Part shown: one piece after another, positions 24,646 to 49,200 of the stretch
How positions within the stretch are numbered: position 1 is the stretch's first letter
Layout of the letters: each line of letters opens with the position of its first letter
DNA from: Bostrychus sinensis
Lineage: Eukaryota; Chordata; Actinopteri; Gobiiformes; Eleotridae
Length of the DNA stretch: 64,000 nt
Direction: 5' to 3'
Assembly (NCBI GenBank): GCA_020698575.1
Contig: CM036247.1
Coordinates: forward strand, 30,666,431-30,730,430
The notes under the pieces: model-generated
The model's input: only the letters and a program-made list of their open reading frames with translations
Databases searched by the model: none
Told to the model about the DNA's origin: nothing
Position numbers and translations under genes: made by a program

Positions 24646-25780
24646 TATTTAAAAACCTCTAGACTTTTCAGAGATTTTCAGGATCAGCCGCATCCCCAAT
24701 TGTATTATGGGGAAAAGATGAAGATAATTATTAGAAACAAAACCTCTACTTGTGCTGTGTGGGAAAGAAGCAATGTGTGACATTACTCATCCTGTTCCTG
24801 GTATTTGACTTGTTACAATTAAGCAATGATAGCTAATCTCCGGGTATAAACTGATAAGGCTCCCAGTACTTAGGTGGAATTAAAGTCCACTCGCCCACCA
24901 CAGTGTGCTGTTGCTCAGACTTTGGGCTCAGGTTGACAGTTCGGAGAGGGGGGAGGGGACCGACCGCCATGCACACAGCCTTTGTTCAGCTCGGGACCAC
25001 CGCACTCACGAGCTTAGTTCAAAAAGAAAAAAACACGACCTGGAATAACTCAACTATTTCAGCAGGAAGTCACGCAAGTAGCATGGGATGAGGCAAGACT
25101 TTCCCAGGCCGACGTACACAGAAAATGATGGGCCATTATTAACAACAGTTGTTTCAAAAAGTGCCCCGTGTCGTTACAGTTGCCCATTAAAGTTTAACTA
25201 TGTGGTTGTGTAATGGGGCTAGATAAAATGTGGATTAGCCAAACTTCGATGAAGCAAAGGCCGAATATCGTTTTTTTTTTTTGTGTAGAAACGCACATGG
25301 AAATGAAACAATCAAACAGGATAACGGGTCACCTCCTGAAAACAAAACTTTATCCACACCCTAAATAATCTGTTAAATAAAGAGGGAATAGACTTTAGCT
25401 CATTTGTAGCTATATTTGAGTACTCACATCAACGTTACTTTAAAACATCAGCATGGTTTGCTAGCTACTTATCGTTAACATTATTAACACTATTTGAGTA
25501 ATTAGCGCTAACAGTTAAATTAAATTAACCAGCGACATATAATCTACTAGACTTTTTTTTTTCTTTTAACATAATCTTATCAACACCAGAGAAAACTGGA
25601 TCTACTTTTAAGTCCAGTGATCTTTTCCAGCTGTGGCTCTGCCAGGAATAGCCAGCCCTTCTGGTTTAACTACATTACCGCTAGTTAGCTGGCTGGCTAG
25701 CCTAGCTTACATCAGCCCCACACTGTTGTTTTAACCCCGTCAGCTATACATCTTAATACACACTTGTTTTTTAATCTTAC

Positions 25781-26010
25781 CAGTCTGTCCACAGCCGCTT
25801 GTGGACTTGTTTGCTTCGTCAATATCCCAAGTAATAACAGCAATGCCCGCCTCTCTCCGTTCTCTCCGATATGTTTGAAGTTAAAGCCGTGCGGACGCGG
25901 TGATATGCGGAGTTTCATTGAGCGAATAGCAGAGAGAGGACGGTCCCTCCGGTCCCTCCGCCCCCTCAGAGGAAACCCCAAACGGCGTTTTATGGCTCCT
26001 CGTATTATTA
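25781..26010 (-). promoter_or_regulatory. b4galt3: Probable b4galt3 promoter and untranslated first exon
   Basis: This is one of the few GC-rich, CpG-containing segments in the window. On the minus strand it contains a GGGGGCGG GC box near 25960, a CATAAAA TATA-like word near 25990, and a consensus donor ACTG/GTAAGA whose last exonic base is 25781. The sequence between has no long minus-strand ATG frame with known similarity. The position upstream of b4galt3 coding exon 1 and the lack of another minus-strand gene nearby suggest it is that gene's 5' exon. This is inference: the first intron would then be about 12 kb. Confidence 0.5.
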
Positions 26011-26107
26011 GGCCTGAGCTGCACATTAAAGGAACAGCCAGCCACACACATACGACGGCATTTTAGGGCCACTTGGAAAAAAACAAAAAAACAAAACGGA
26101 ATTATTG

Positions 26108-26240
26108 CATGCATATTTGCATGTCCCAAATCACACTGGATGATGAAGTGGTTTAATGTTAATAATCCATAACCACCAATTAACCCTTTGGCATATTTGC
26201 ATGTCCCAAATCACACTGAATGAGGAAGTGGTTTAATGTT
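26108..26240. repeat. Direct repeat of a ~50-bp unit
   Basis: GCATATTTGCATGTCCCAAA and the following 30 bases, to GTGGTTTAATGTT, occur at about 26109-26159 and again at about 26190-26240. Only about three differences separate the two copies, so the duplication is recent. Spacing is ~82 bases. Confidence 0.75.
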
Positions 26241-26271
26241 TCACTTACATATAAACTTTCATGTTGTAAAA

Positions 26272-26405
26272 ATCAATTTTATGAGAATAAGATTGCAGTT
26301 TTATGAGAATATTGTCATAATATTTTGAGGAATGAAGTCATAATATTTTGAGAATAAAGTTGAAATATTATGAGATTAAGTTAAAATATTTGAGAATGAA
26401 GTTAG
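26272..26405. repeat. Degenerate minisatellite (ATTTTATGAGAATAAAGT-like, ~22-25 bp unit)
   Basis: Five to six imperfect copies of a unit containing TATTTTGAGAATAAAGT follow one another. The same type of array is frequent in fish genomes. Confidence 0.65.
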
Positions 26406-26490
26406 CCTGTCTGTGCTGTGGTCTCTTGTTTCGGGCATGGAGCCTAAAACTGGGACTGTCCTGGTTAAATAGGGACTTCTGGTAACCCTG

Positions 26491-26700
26491 TGCTTTTATT
26501 TATATTTTTAAACCAATCTTGGTCACCTCTAAAACAGCATTTCATGTTTTACAACCTTTAAAAACATTATCTGACTAAACAGATTTTTTTAATGAGTGGT
26601 GCCATAAAGAAAAAGGTGAAGAAACCAGAGCAGCAGAGGGCAAGAGAGTGCAGTGTTGCCGTCTTTTGAACATAAATTTAAGGAAAGCATTTCTCTCCAG
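26491..26700. mobile_element. TTAA-type element, copy 3 (left-end fragment)
   Basis: Matches the left ~200 bases of the copies at 20103 and 53058: TGCTTTTATT start, CTTGGTCACCTCTA, GACTAAA, GGTGCCATAAAG and GAGCAGCAGAGG. The right half is missing. Confidence 0.55.
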
Positions 26701-26829
26701 TCAATTTGGAACTGCCATTTATCTGCAACACATCTTATGAATATGGATGCACATCTGTTTTGCCTAAATTTTACCAGCATGTAGACATTAGGACAAGAGG
26801 AGAGCACACAGAACATCTAGATCCATCAC

Positions 26830-27560
26830 AACAAGCACAGATTTCCAAAGGCTATGTTTTAGCCCTTCTGTTCAGTCTGCTCATTCACGACTGCACTGCC
26901 AGACTCACAAATACATAATAAAATATGCTGATGATATCACAGTGCTCGGCTTTATCTCCAACAAGAAGTGAAGCAGTTTACAGAGTGGTGCAAGTCTCAA
27001 AATCTCTTCCTCAAGGTGGAAAAGACAAAGGAGATGGTCATGGATTTTAGAAATAAAACAACAAACAACACACTCCACTGCACATCGAGGGTACTGCTGT
27101 GGTGAAGGTCAGCAGTGTGAAATTCATTGGAGTGCACATAGCTGAAGATTTGACAACAACCATCAACACCACAGCAGTCTCTAAGAAGGGTCAGCAGCAC
27201 CTCCACCCACTCCATGGGCTGATGAAAGCAGGTCTCCCCACATCTCATCTTACCATCTTTTACAGAGGTTGAAAGTTTTGTCATATTGTCTATACTTCCT
27301 GGTACGGAGAGGAGAGGAAGCAGCTGAACAGGACTGTGAAAATCATCGGCGTTCCTCTTCTCTCTTTAGAGGAGTTGTGTAACCAACGCTGCATCCAGAG
27401 AGCTACCGCAATTATCCAAGAGTTTTATCACCCCTCCCACTACATATTCTCCATCACGCCTTCAGGAAGGAGTTATCGGTGCATCAGCTGCAGGACCTTG
27501 CTGTTACTCAACAGCTTTTTCCCACAAGCTGTCAGGCTGATAAACAGACTGTGCCCCTCA
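26830..27560 (+). pseudogene. 3' fragment of a non-LTR retrotransposon reverse transcriptase
   Basis: In shifting plus-strand frames the sequence reads the end of a LINE reverse transcriptase: YADD at 26924-26935, then MDFRNKTTNN, VKFIGVHIAEDLT, KKGQQHLHPL, and finally SGRSYRCISCRTLLLLNSFF just before a CA-rich tail. Stops and frameshifts are frequent and the 5' part is lacking, so it is a dead, 5'-truncated copy. The order of the motifs matches the C-terminal region of vertebrate LINEs of the L2/CR1-related type; the exact family is uncertain. Confidence 0.75.
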
Positions 27561-27653
27561 CACACACACACATAATAATAAATAATACATAAACACTCAC
27601 AGAACTTGGAGTATGAGTGATGGACAATTAAAGGCCATTGCTTTTTATTTATT

Positions 27654-28192
27654 CAGTGGTGAAAGAAGTACTCTAATTTCTTTACTTAAGTACAGATAAA
27701 TGTGCAAAAATGTACTCAAGTAAAAATATCACCTTAAAATTTTTATTTAAGTAAAAGTATAAAAGTACTTACTTTTATATGTACTTTAAAAAAGTAAAAG
27801 TATTTTGCACAGACTCTGCAACTCAATGTGTTCAATGTGAGGGATTTTACAGAAGAATTGTGCTACTGATGAAATGAACAAACTGGTGCAGTAGAAGAGA
27901 GTGAATCTGTCGCTGAGGTCTTCTGTCTTTATTATGTTATGTTATTATGTTTCTGAGGAGTACTACTTTACTGCATCTTTTATATTTAAGTACTGTGTTG
28001 TACATTGAGGGCATGAGGAAAAACACATGCTTTAAAACCAAAACTTAAGATACTTTGTACTTCAAACCAACTTATAAATGTAGTGACATAAAAGTACCCC
28101 TTCTAAAATGTACTCAAGTAAAGTACAAATACATGAAAATTGTACTTAAGTAAAGTAACTAAGTACTTTTACTTCATTACATTCCACCACTG
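27654..28192. mobile_element. hAT-type MITE with perfect 8-bp target duplication
   Basis: Ends are CAGTGGTG at 27654 and CACCACTG at 28192. The 8 bases just outside on both sides are identical (TATTTATT). The interior is made of AGTACTT/AAGTAAAAGTA-rich sequence typical of an abundant fish hAT-derived MITE. It has no coding capacity. Confidence 0.9.
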
Positions 28193-29763
28193 TATTTATT
28201 TGTACTTTTTAATGCACTGCTGTGAACTGATGAGAAATAGTATTTCATTTCATTTGTGTGTGCAAACACGCAAAGAAATGACAAAAAAGAATTCATTTAA
28301 ATCATTAATTTATTCAAATTCCTTCATTCATTCAAATTGTTGACCATATTCAAACAGATTTTTTTCCACAAGACTTTGTACAACTGCCTTCTCCTGCTGT
28401 ACAAATATATATGGTTGAAACACACCAAAACAAGGCCTACAGACTAACGTATCAGCTGTGGGGCATTGGGAGCATTTCATGTAATTCAAATTTTCTGTAA
28501 TCTGGTGAAGTAAAACTCTTTCTCAGGCTATGCAAACATTATAAAACATTATGAGACATTTTCATTAATGTGAGAAGAAGAAATTAACAAGTGTGTGTGA
28601 TCTGCTCTCCTCAGGTAGAACGCTACACCCATGGGTGGATGCTTCTACATTTAAATGGTCTAAATGGACTAAACTAGGACTTTGCTCGAACAAAAACACT
28701 TCTATTGTTGTTTAATACATTTTTCTGCATCATTTACAGCGGTAGGGGAATGTGTTTGTGTTTGTAATTTATAGCATTACCTCCGTTTACAAAGTGTGCT
28801 GGGTGTGTGGACAACTTTCTGGGGAAACATTTGACAAACCAACAGCTAATAAAACCAAATACAAAATACTGAGATAACCTTTTAAATTCTGTACCACTTT
28901 CCAAATCTGTGTAGAATGCAGATTGATTTTACTTAATCTTTTGTATCCAACAGGACTCTATCTTCTTTGTAGTAATGGCAGAGTTTTATTTTCTTATTCC
29001 ACATTCATCTAATAGAACAAAGTTGTGGGAATTTTTGGAGGTGTATATTTGTGAGTGAAATTTCATCCAATCAGAGCGCTTAGAGAAAACAAACAAATGT
29101 CAGATAACTAGAGTTCTTTCAAAAGCCAGTGTCAACATTCATTTGACTTTTACAGGATGACTTTGGAAAATGAATGTATTTTTCCTGAAAAGTGACAGAT
29201 CACCACCTGCTGCATCGGCATGTGAACTTCATCCTCACATGGCTACTGATGATAATCTTTTGCCCAGATTACAAATGCACTAATGACTAATAACTTTTAT
29301 TTTATTAATGATTGTATTAAGTCAGATTCACTGCAGAGCTTTGGGAAGGTTACTGTTATTTTAGTGTTGGTGTGCATTGCCTAAAGATACTTAAATAACA
29401 AAGCATCACATAAAGTCCAAATTATTTGAGATAAACTTGGTTGTTTGGATATTTTTCCTTGATTTTGAATGGAAAATGTTTCTGATCTAGGGAATAAGCG
29501 GTAGAAAAGGAATGAATGAATGAATGTTTCTGACCCACTTTATGTCATGAATGGGTTTGGGGAATTGGAAACTCAAGTGACACATTATTCATATGAGTGC
29601 GCCAATTACAAACATGAAATTATTTTTTTTTTAACGGCAGAAACGAGCAGTTGCTGTATAGATTTTTTTTTTTTTATTACTCTGAATTAATGACTTTTTC
29701 CAGTGAAATATTTTATACTTTTGTTGCCATAATAGTCCAACTAGACTAGAATATTTGGCAGGC
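28193..29763. other. Intergenic AT-rich sequence
   Basis: No gene, RNA or clear repeat structure was recognised. Confidence 0.4.
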
Positions 29764-29764
29764 C

Positions 29765-31135
29765 TATAGACCGTTCTCAGTCACGTGACTTGGTTTGTTG
29801 GTGCTGCCATTTTGGATGGCAAAAAGCCAGTGTAGCCTGCAAGCGATTAGTGATCATGTATAGAAATTGAGTTCATATTTACCACGTTCTACACCGTTTC
29901 AATACTTAACGTTAAGTGTTCAGGTCAGACAGCGATATTTAGAGAAATGTTCACTTGTCGATGCTTAAGACCCATATGATGTCAAAATTACGGGTTACCA
30001 GCCTTCAACACACAATCCGCTTTGGAATACCACAACAATTATTTAGTCAATCAATCGACAAGCTCACTTTATAGGGACACATATAAAAGCTTACAAGAGG
30101 CAGAGAGCTCCTTAGAGGCATAAAAATATTTAGTGGCAGGATGGTGACAGACCTTTAGTATGGAAAGTGCCCTAAACAACTGTTGTCCATGTGAGTAGGC
30201 AGATGAGAGACGCAGATTAGTGAAAAGGCAATATAAATACTTAAATAAAGTAGGCTTTCCGCGGAGGTTTACAAGTCTAAAATTATAAATCAAAATGTAA
30301 GGCCTTAAAAAGTGGCAAATTTGCTGAGATATGGAGAATTAGGACTTACATATGTTTAACCTCATTTAATCTGGCGGCGACCAGATTCAGAAAGAAACTC
30401 TGCGAAAACATAATTTGCACGGTTATTATTTTGTCAATACAGGCATGATATACATCGTTAGAAAGTTTATGTTCTGTACAAAATGGGAATTAAGTTAACT
30501 TTATGCTTAAAATAGGACATATGTGTAATTAATGACGATTCCTCAGTATGCCCAAACCGAAAAAACAGACTTTTTACCTTTGAACACTGGTTCTGTCCAA
30601 AACCTGTCCAATCCAGGATAAGTAACCCTCAATCAGTTCGTATAAATCCACAAGTAAATATCGAGGTATATTTCCATAAAAGTATTCCATGTTGTGAAAA
30701 TAATCCTGTAATCTCCATATCCTCACGCAGAAATGAACAAATACCAAGCTGTCCTGAACATTGTATTTTCTTTTTCTCTCCCGTTTGCTAAATGTCCGTG
30801 AAAACGTATTTACCCTGCTAATAAACCTGAGCAGACAGTAAGAACTGACTTCAGATTGTTTTTTACTTTATTTGATGATTACAGCAGGAGCGATCTTTTA
30901 TGTGACTTTTTTAAAGAATAAACTTTGCCAAACAGTGCAACATTAACTTCAAAAGACAGCTGGTAGATGCTATCACAGATATAGGACACATTAAACTATT
31001 TTTGATGAGTAAAACGAATTTAATTTGTTAGGCTAACAGACAGCAGGGGCCGTGAAACAACCGGCTTTTGCCATCCAACATGGCGGCTCCGTGGAAATCA
31101 CGTGATCAGATGACGCTGTGTGAGAAGGGTCTATA
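29765..31135. mobile_element. 1.37-kb DNA element with terminal inverted repeats
   Basis: Left end TATAGACCGTTCTCAGTCAC and right end (reverse complement TATAGACCCTTCTCACAC) match. The next inner parts also match: CACGTGA, then GCCATTTTGGATGGCAAAA against TTTTGCCATCCAACATGGC. The ends could be read as TA duplications flanking TAGACC. No transposase domain was recognised; the best minus-strand frame (30069-30293, 74 codons) resembles nothing I know. Superfamily uncertain (ISL2EU/Harbinger-type is one possibility). Confidence 0.65.
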
Positions 31136-31354
31136 GTAATTATTCAAACAGTCACAAGCTCTAGGACTCCAGTTCAAAAGAAAACAAAAAATATCAGATG
31201 AGGATTGTCCTATTGAAGAACACTTTCCACAGATAAGGTAATATTAAGATTTAGTTTTACTGTATGCATTAGATTTAGTAAATGGTGAGATACTTATTTA
31301 TTTTGCAGATATTTTTTCCCCAAATAAGAGCCAGAGTTTCCCGACCTTTCAGCT

Positions 31355-32159
31355 ATGAACGCCACACAAGGTCAACTCAAGCCATACCAGCTGTTCTACC
31401 CCTGTACTCCTGAAAGCCACGCAAACATGGCTCATTTGGCAATGAAGCTGTGGTGTGAGTTTTTCTCATCAAAGCTCCACAGAGATGATGACTATTTGGA
31501 TGATGTCTTCTACACCATGTCTCAGCGACCAGTAGAGGCAGCTCAGTCGGTCTGCCCTTACTATTTCGACCAAGTCACTGACACTCTTTGCCGGAATCGT
31601 CCTTTACAGAAAAGGTATGTTAAATACTAGTGATACTATGGGCAATTTCTATTAAGCTACATCTCCACTCATCACTTTTTATTAGGTATATTATTGGGCT
31701 TGCTATCATCTCAAACCACTTTCATCTAATCTCAGGCATCAAAAAGACATAACTGCTCAGAACTGCAGCTCATTGTATATTTTCTCATTTTCAGACCATT
31801 CTCTGTGAATCAAAAATGCTGTGTGTAAAACTCCTAATAAATCAGCAGATTCTAAAATAACCAGATTAGCCCGTCTGGCACTCAAATGTCACCTCAGAGT
31901 TTCTCACCTAGTGGGTTGGGATTCAAAAGTGTATAATCTTAACAGTACTGTAGCTGTATGTTTTACCAATTAATCTTTCCCCAACTGGTTTTATAGGGGC
32001 AATCTTCGACTGTGCTGCTTTAACTCCTGGACAAACATAAAGGAAGAGATTACAAGGGCTTTTGTGACAAGGACAAATGTCAATTTCACTCTGCAAAATC
32101 CAAACCGGATTTTATCTCGCAAAGACTATCTTCTTATGATGCAATGTTCCCAGTCCTAA
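31355..32159 (+). CDS. Unrecognised two-exon gene, 140 codons, cysteine-rich
   Basis: Exon 31355-31614 (ATG start, donor AAAAG/GTATGT) joins exon 31997-32159 (acceptor TTTTATAG, stop TAA 32157-32159) with matching phase, giving 140 residues. It has seven cysteines (in FYPCTP, LWCEFF, SVCPYY, TLCRN, RLCCF, MMQCS), two N-x-T sites (NATQ, NFTL), and an acidic DDDYLDD segment. No membrane segment or signal peptide is present in these two exons. The composition looks like an extracellular or disulphide-bonded domain. A possible acceptor (GACCTTTCAG) sits 2 bases before the ATG, so 31355 may belong to an internal exon with the true start further left. It is convergent with psmc4. I do not recognise the family. 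Confidence 0.6.
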
Positions 32160-32812
32160 GGAACAAATGTGTTATGTGACTTTTTAAAATATATATATAT
32201 TATATGATCACTTAATTATTAAAGGATTGATTGATTGAATATGCTTGCTTGGCTGTTGGACAACATTGATAAAATAGCTGCCAATAATACAGAGAACTGT
32301 AATTAAACAAACTACAAAATAGAACAGTACAGAGTGTGATAAGAAGATAAATATTGGGACTGTATTTACAGGATGCTTAAGGAAGAAATAATTGTGGGAG
32401 GGCACTAGCTTATCTAACACTGAAATCTAAGCTTTAAGTTTAAAGTAAACTCTAACCTTCACTTTGCCATACATTTATATTCTGTCATGGTGAACTGTTA
32501 AATTAAGAACTTAAAAATGAAAATTACTTTATTTGAAAAACATCTTTATTCTTAATGTTTAGGTAAGTTGACATGGATACAAATTTTTCTAGCTATAATT
32601 CTAGCCAGACATTTCAAGGACCAATAGTGTCTACTGAGTGCTGTTTAAATGCAGCAGGAGTCTAATGTGACATTAGGCCCTGTGCTGCAATGCGTAAAGT
32701 TAGTCCAAAAATCAATGAGAGTCAGGGACAGAAAACCCACACAGACACAAAGCTGTCAATCAACAACCAGATTGTGGACCTCTCTTTTTACTAAATGCTA
32801 TGCACTTTTCTT
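32160..32812. other. Intergenic space with psmc4 3' UTR
   Basis: Minus-strand AATAAA (TTTATT at 32545-32550) is a likely poly(A) signal for psmc4, 265 bases past its stop codon. Nothing else is recognised apart from a short TA run near 32191-32202. Confidence 0.45.
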
Positions 32813-47304
<14,492 letters not shown>

Positions 47305-47460
47305 GTTGAATTTTACCAACAGACGGCTGACGTACAGACGTAAAAGCGTTGGAGGGTGGCGTTTTGCGTGCCCTATGGGTAATGTAGTAATCCGTTTTAC
47401 CAACGCCGCCCGCTGTTGCAGTGCAGCTGTGGCGGTGGCTGCAACAGTGATGTAAAATGT
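47305..47460 (-). promoter_or_regulatory. psmc4: psmc4 promoter and 5' UTR region
   Basis: Directly upstream of the psmc4 ATG (47304). It is less AT-rich than its surroundings, with several CpGs and no TATA word, as expected of a housekeeping promoter. Extent is estimated. Confidence 0.5.
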
Positions 47461-49200
47461 ATCACTTCACACCTTGACTCCCATTTTAACGGCGTCGGTT
47501 ATGTTAGTTTTTGTATGACACCCACTTTGGTTTCCATTAGATTTCAGTTAGTCAAGCAACACATTTTAACTCCGGAGGTAGGTAGGCAGGTATTTGGTTA
47601 ACAGTAAAAAATGTTATTCTATGCATTTTGTTGAGGAGCCTTGATATGCTGAAATAATTAAATACAGTAATTATTGTAATATAGGCTATTGATCAACAAA
47701 AAATGAATAAATATTAGGCTGTAAACATCAAATCACCTCAAGTAAATATTTAAAATGATGCTATTATAGTTTTTTTGCTCTGTTGTTGTGTTTCCTCATC
47801 ATACCTATGCTCATAATGTTTGCAGCATTGAGGAAGTGCCTCGCACTGATCTGCAAATGCACGTGCCTACATAAATGCCACAAGAGACATGAGATGATCA
47901 AACTCTGTGTAGGGTATCTGGAGAGCATACCAGTAAAACATGAAATGGCCTGTTTGGATTGTAATTATCTACCTTGCAATTACAGGTAAGGATGACAACT
48001 GTTGACTTGAAATCTATTTTTAATCAGTCAACATCGTCACTACTACTACTATACTCTCACTGCTAATGCTACTGCTACAATACTTTTATTGCTACTGCTG
48101 CTATAACTACTACTATTGCTACTATACTGTCACTACTAATAGTACTGTTGCAATAATTTATATTACTGCTGCTAAAACAACTACTACTACAGCTACTACC
48201 ACCCACATTATCAGGTGAAAAAACCTTGTATGGTATGTATGATTTAGAAAGTGTACTCAGAAAGTACATATAAATGTACTTATGTAATAATGTCACTGTA
48301 AATTACTATGACTATATCTGCTTATTCTCTCAGAATAATAAATGCCAAGACATATTTGGCGAGCCAAATCATATGACATGGTAAATCACTGTCTGACAGT
48401 GCTTTGTTCTTAAACAGGAATAGGATTTATTTCCCCTCAAAACTTTAAAACAAGAATACAAATGCTAATATATCATATGCTTATGGGTTCATCTAGTTTG
48501 CGTCCCTCATTGCAATAATCCTAATAACATTTATTTGTAAAAGTGTGGTTATTGATGGGACAAGTATAAAAATGCTTTTAAGATAATTATTCTTATTTAT
48601 TTATTTTAATATGTTTTTTGTAGCTGTTTTTTGTTTGTTTGTTTGTTTTTTGTTTGTTTTTTTGTTTTTTTTTTTGCTTTATGGGCAAAAAGTCCCACAG
48701 CGCATAAATTTAAGCTAGAGAAATATGTAGTGAAGAATGATTTGCACTGATCAGACTTTTGTTCAATTAAGGCAAATAGCTAAACAGCTGGTTGTTGGTG
48801 CCAGATAGACTACTACGTGCAACCATCTGAAGGTTTTCAGTCATCTCGGTGATCCTCAATTATAAAGAATTTAAAAAGGAAAGCATTTCGGCAAAGTTTT
48901 TTTTTTTTTTTTAGAAGAAGAATTTAGAAGAAGACGTCTCTCACCACTAAGAACCAAACAACCTCTCCATTGTAAGATGTATCAGAACAGGAGAGCTAAT
49001 CCAAATGGACCAAACGTTTACCCTCTTCTGAAAGAGAACTGAGGATAGTAATGTGTAGATGTTGGCCCAGAGAAACCAAATGATTTGGACAGAGTCAAGG
49101 AATTCATGTTCACCTTTCTAGAACTCAAAACAGAAAAAGTTTCACCAGTTTGACCACCAAAATCAGAGAGGGCAGGTCATGCTAATAGCCCACGTGGGGA
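47461..49200. other. Intergenic region with a TAC/TGC-rich simple-sequence stretch
   Basis: No gene. 48037-48200 consists of degenerate CTA/CTG/ACT triplets; 48637-48676 is a GTTT/T-rich tract; 48895-48912 is a T run. Nothing else was recognised. Confidence 0.5.

Noticed and set aside
25712..26129. Open frames on both strands (up to 111 codons) near 25.7-26.1 kb
   Set aside because: They overlap each other in a GC-rich promoter-like segment where stops are rare. No similarity, no start context and no splice partner on the coding frame.
48037..48200. Polyserine/threonine-coding frame in the TAC/TGC-rich stretch
   Set aside because: It is simple-sequence DNA; the frame has no start context or splice partners.
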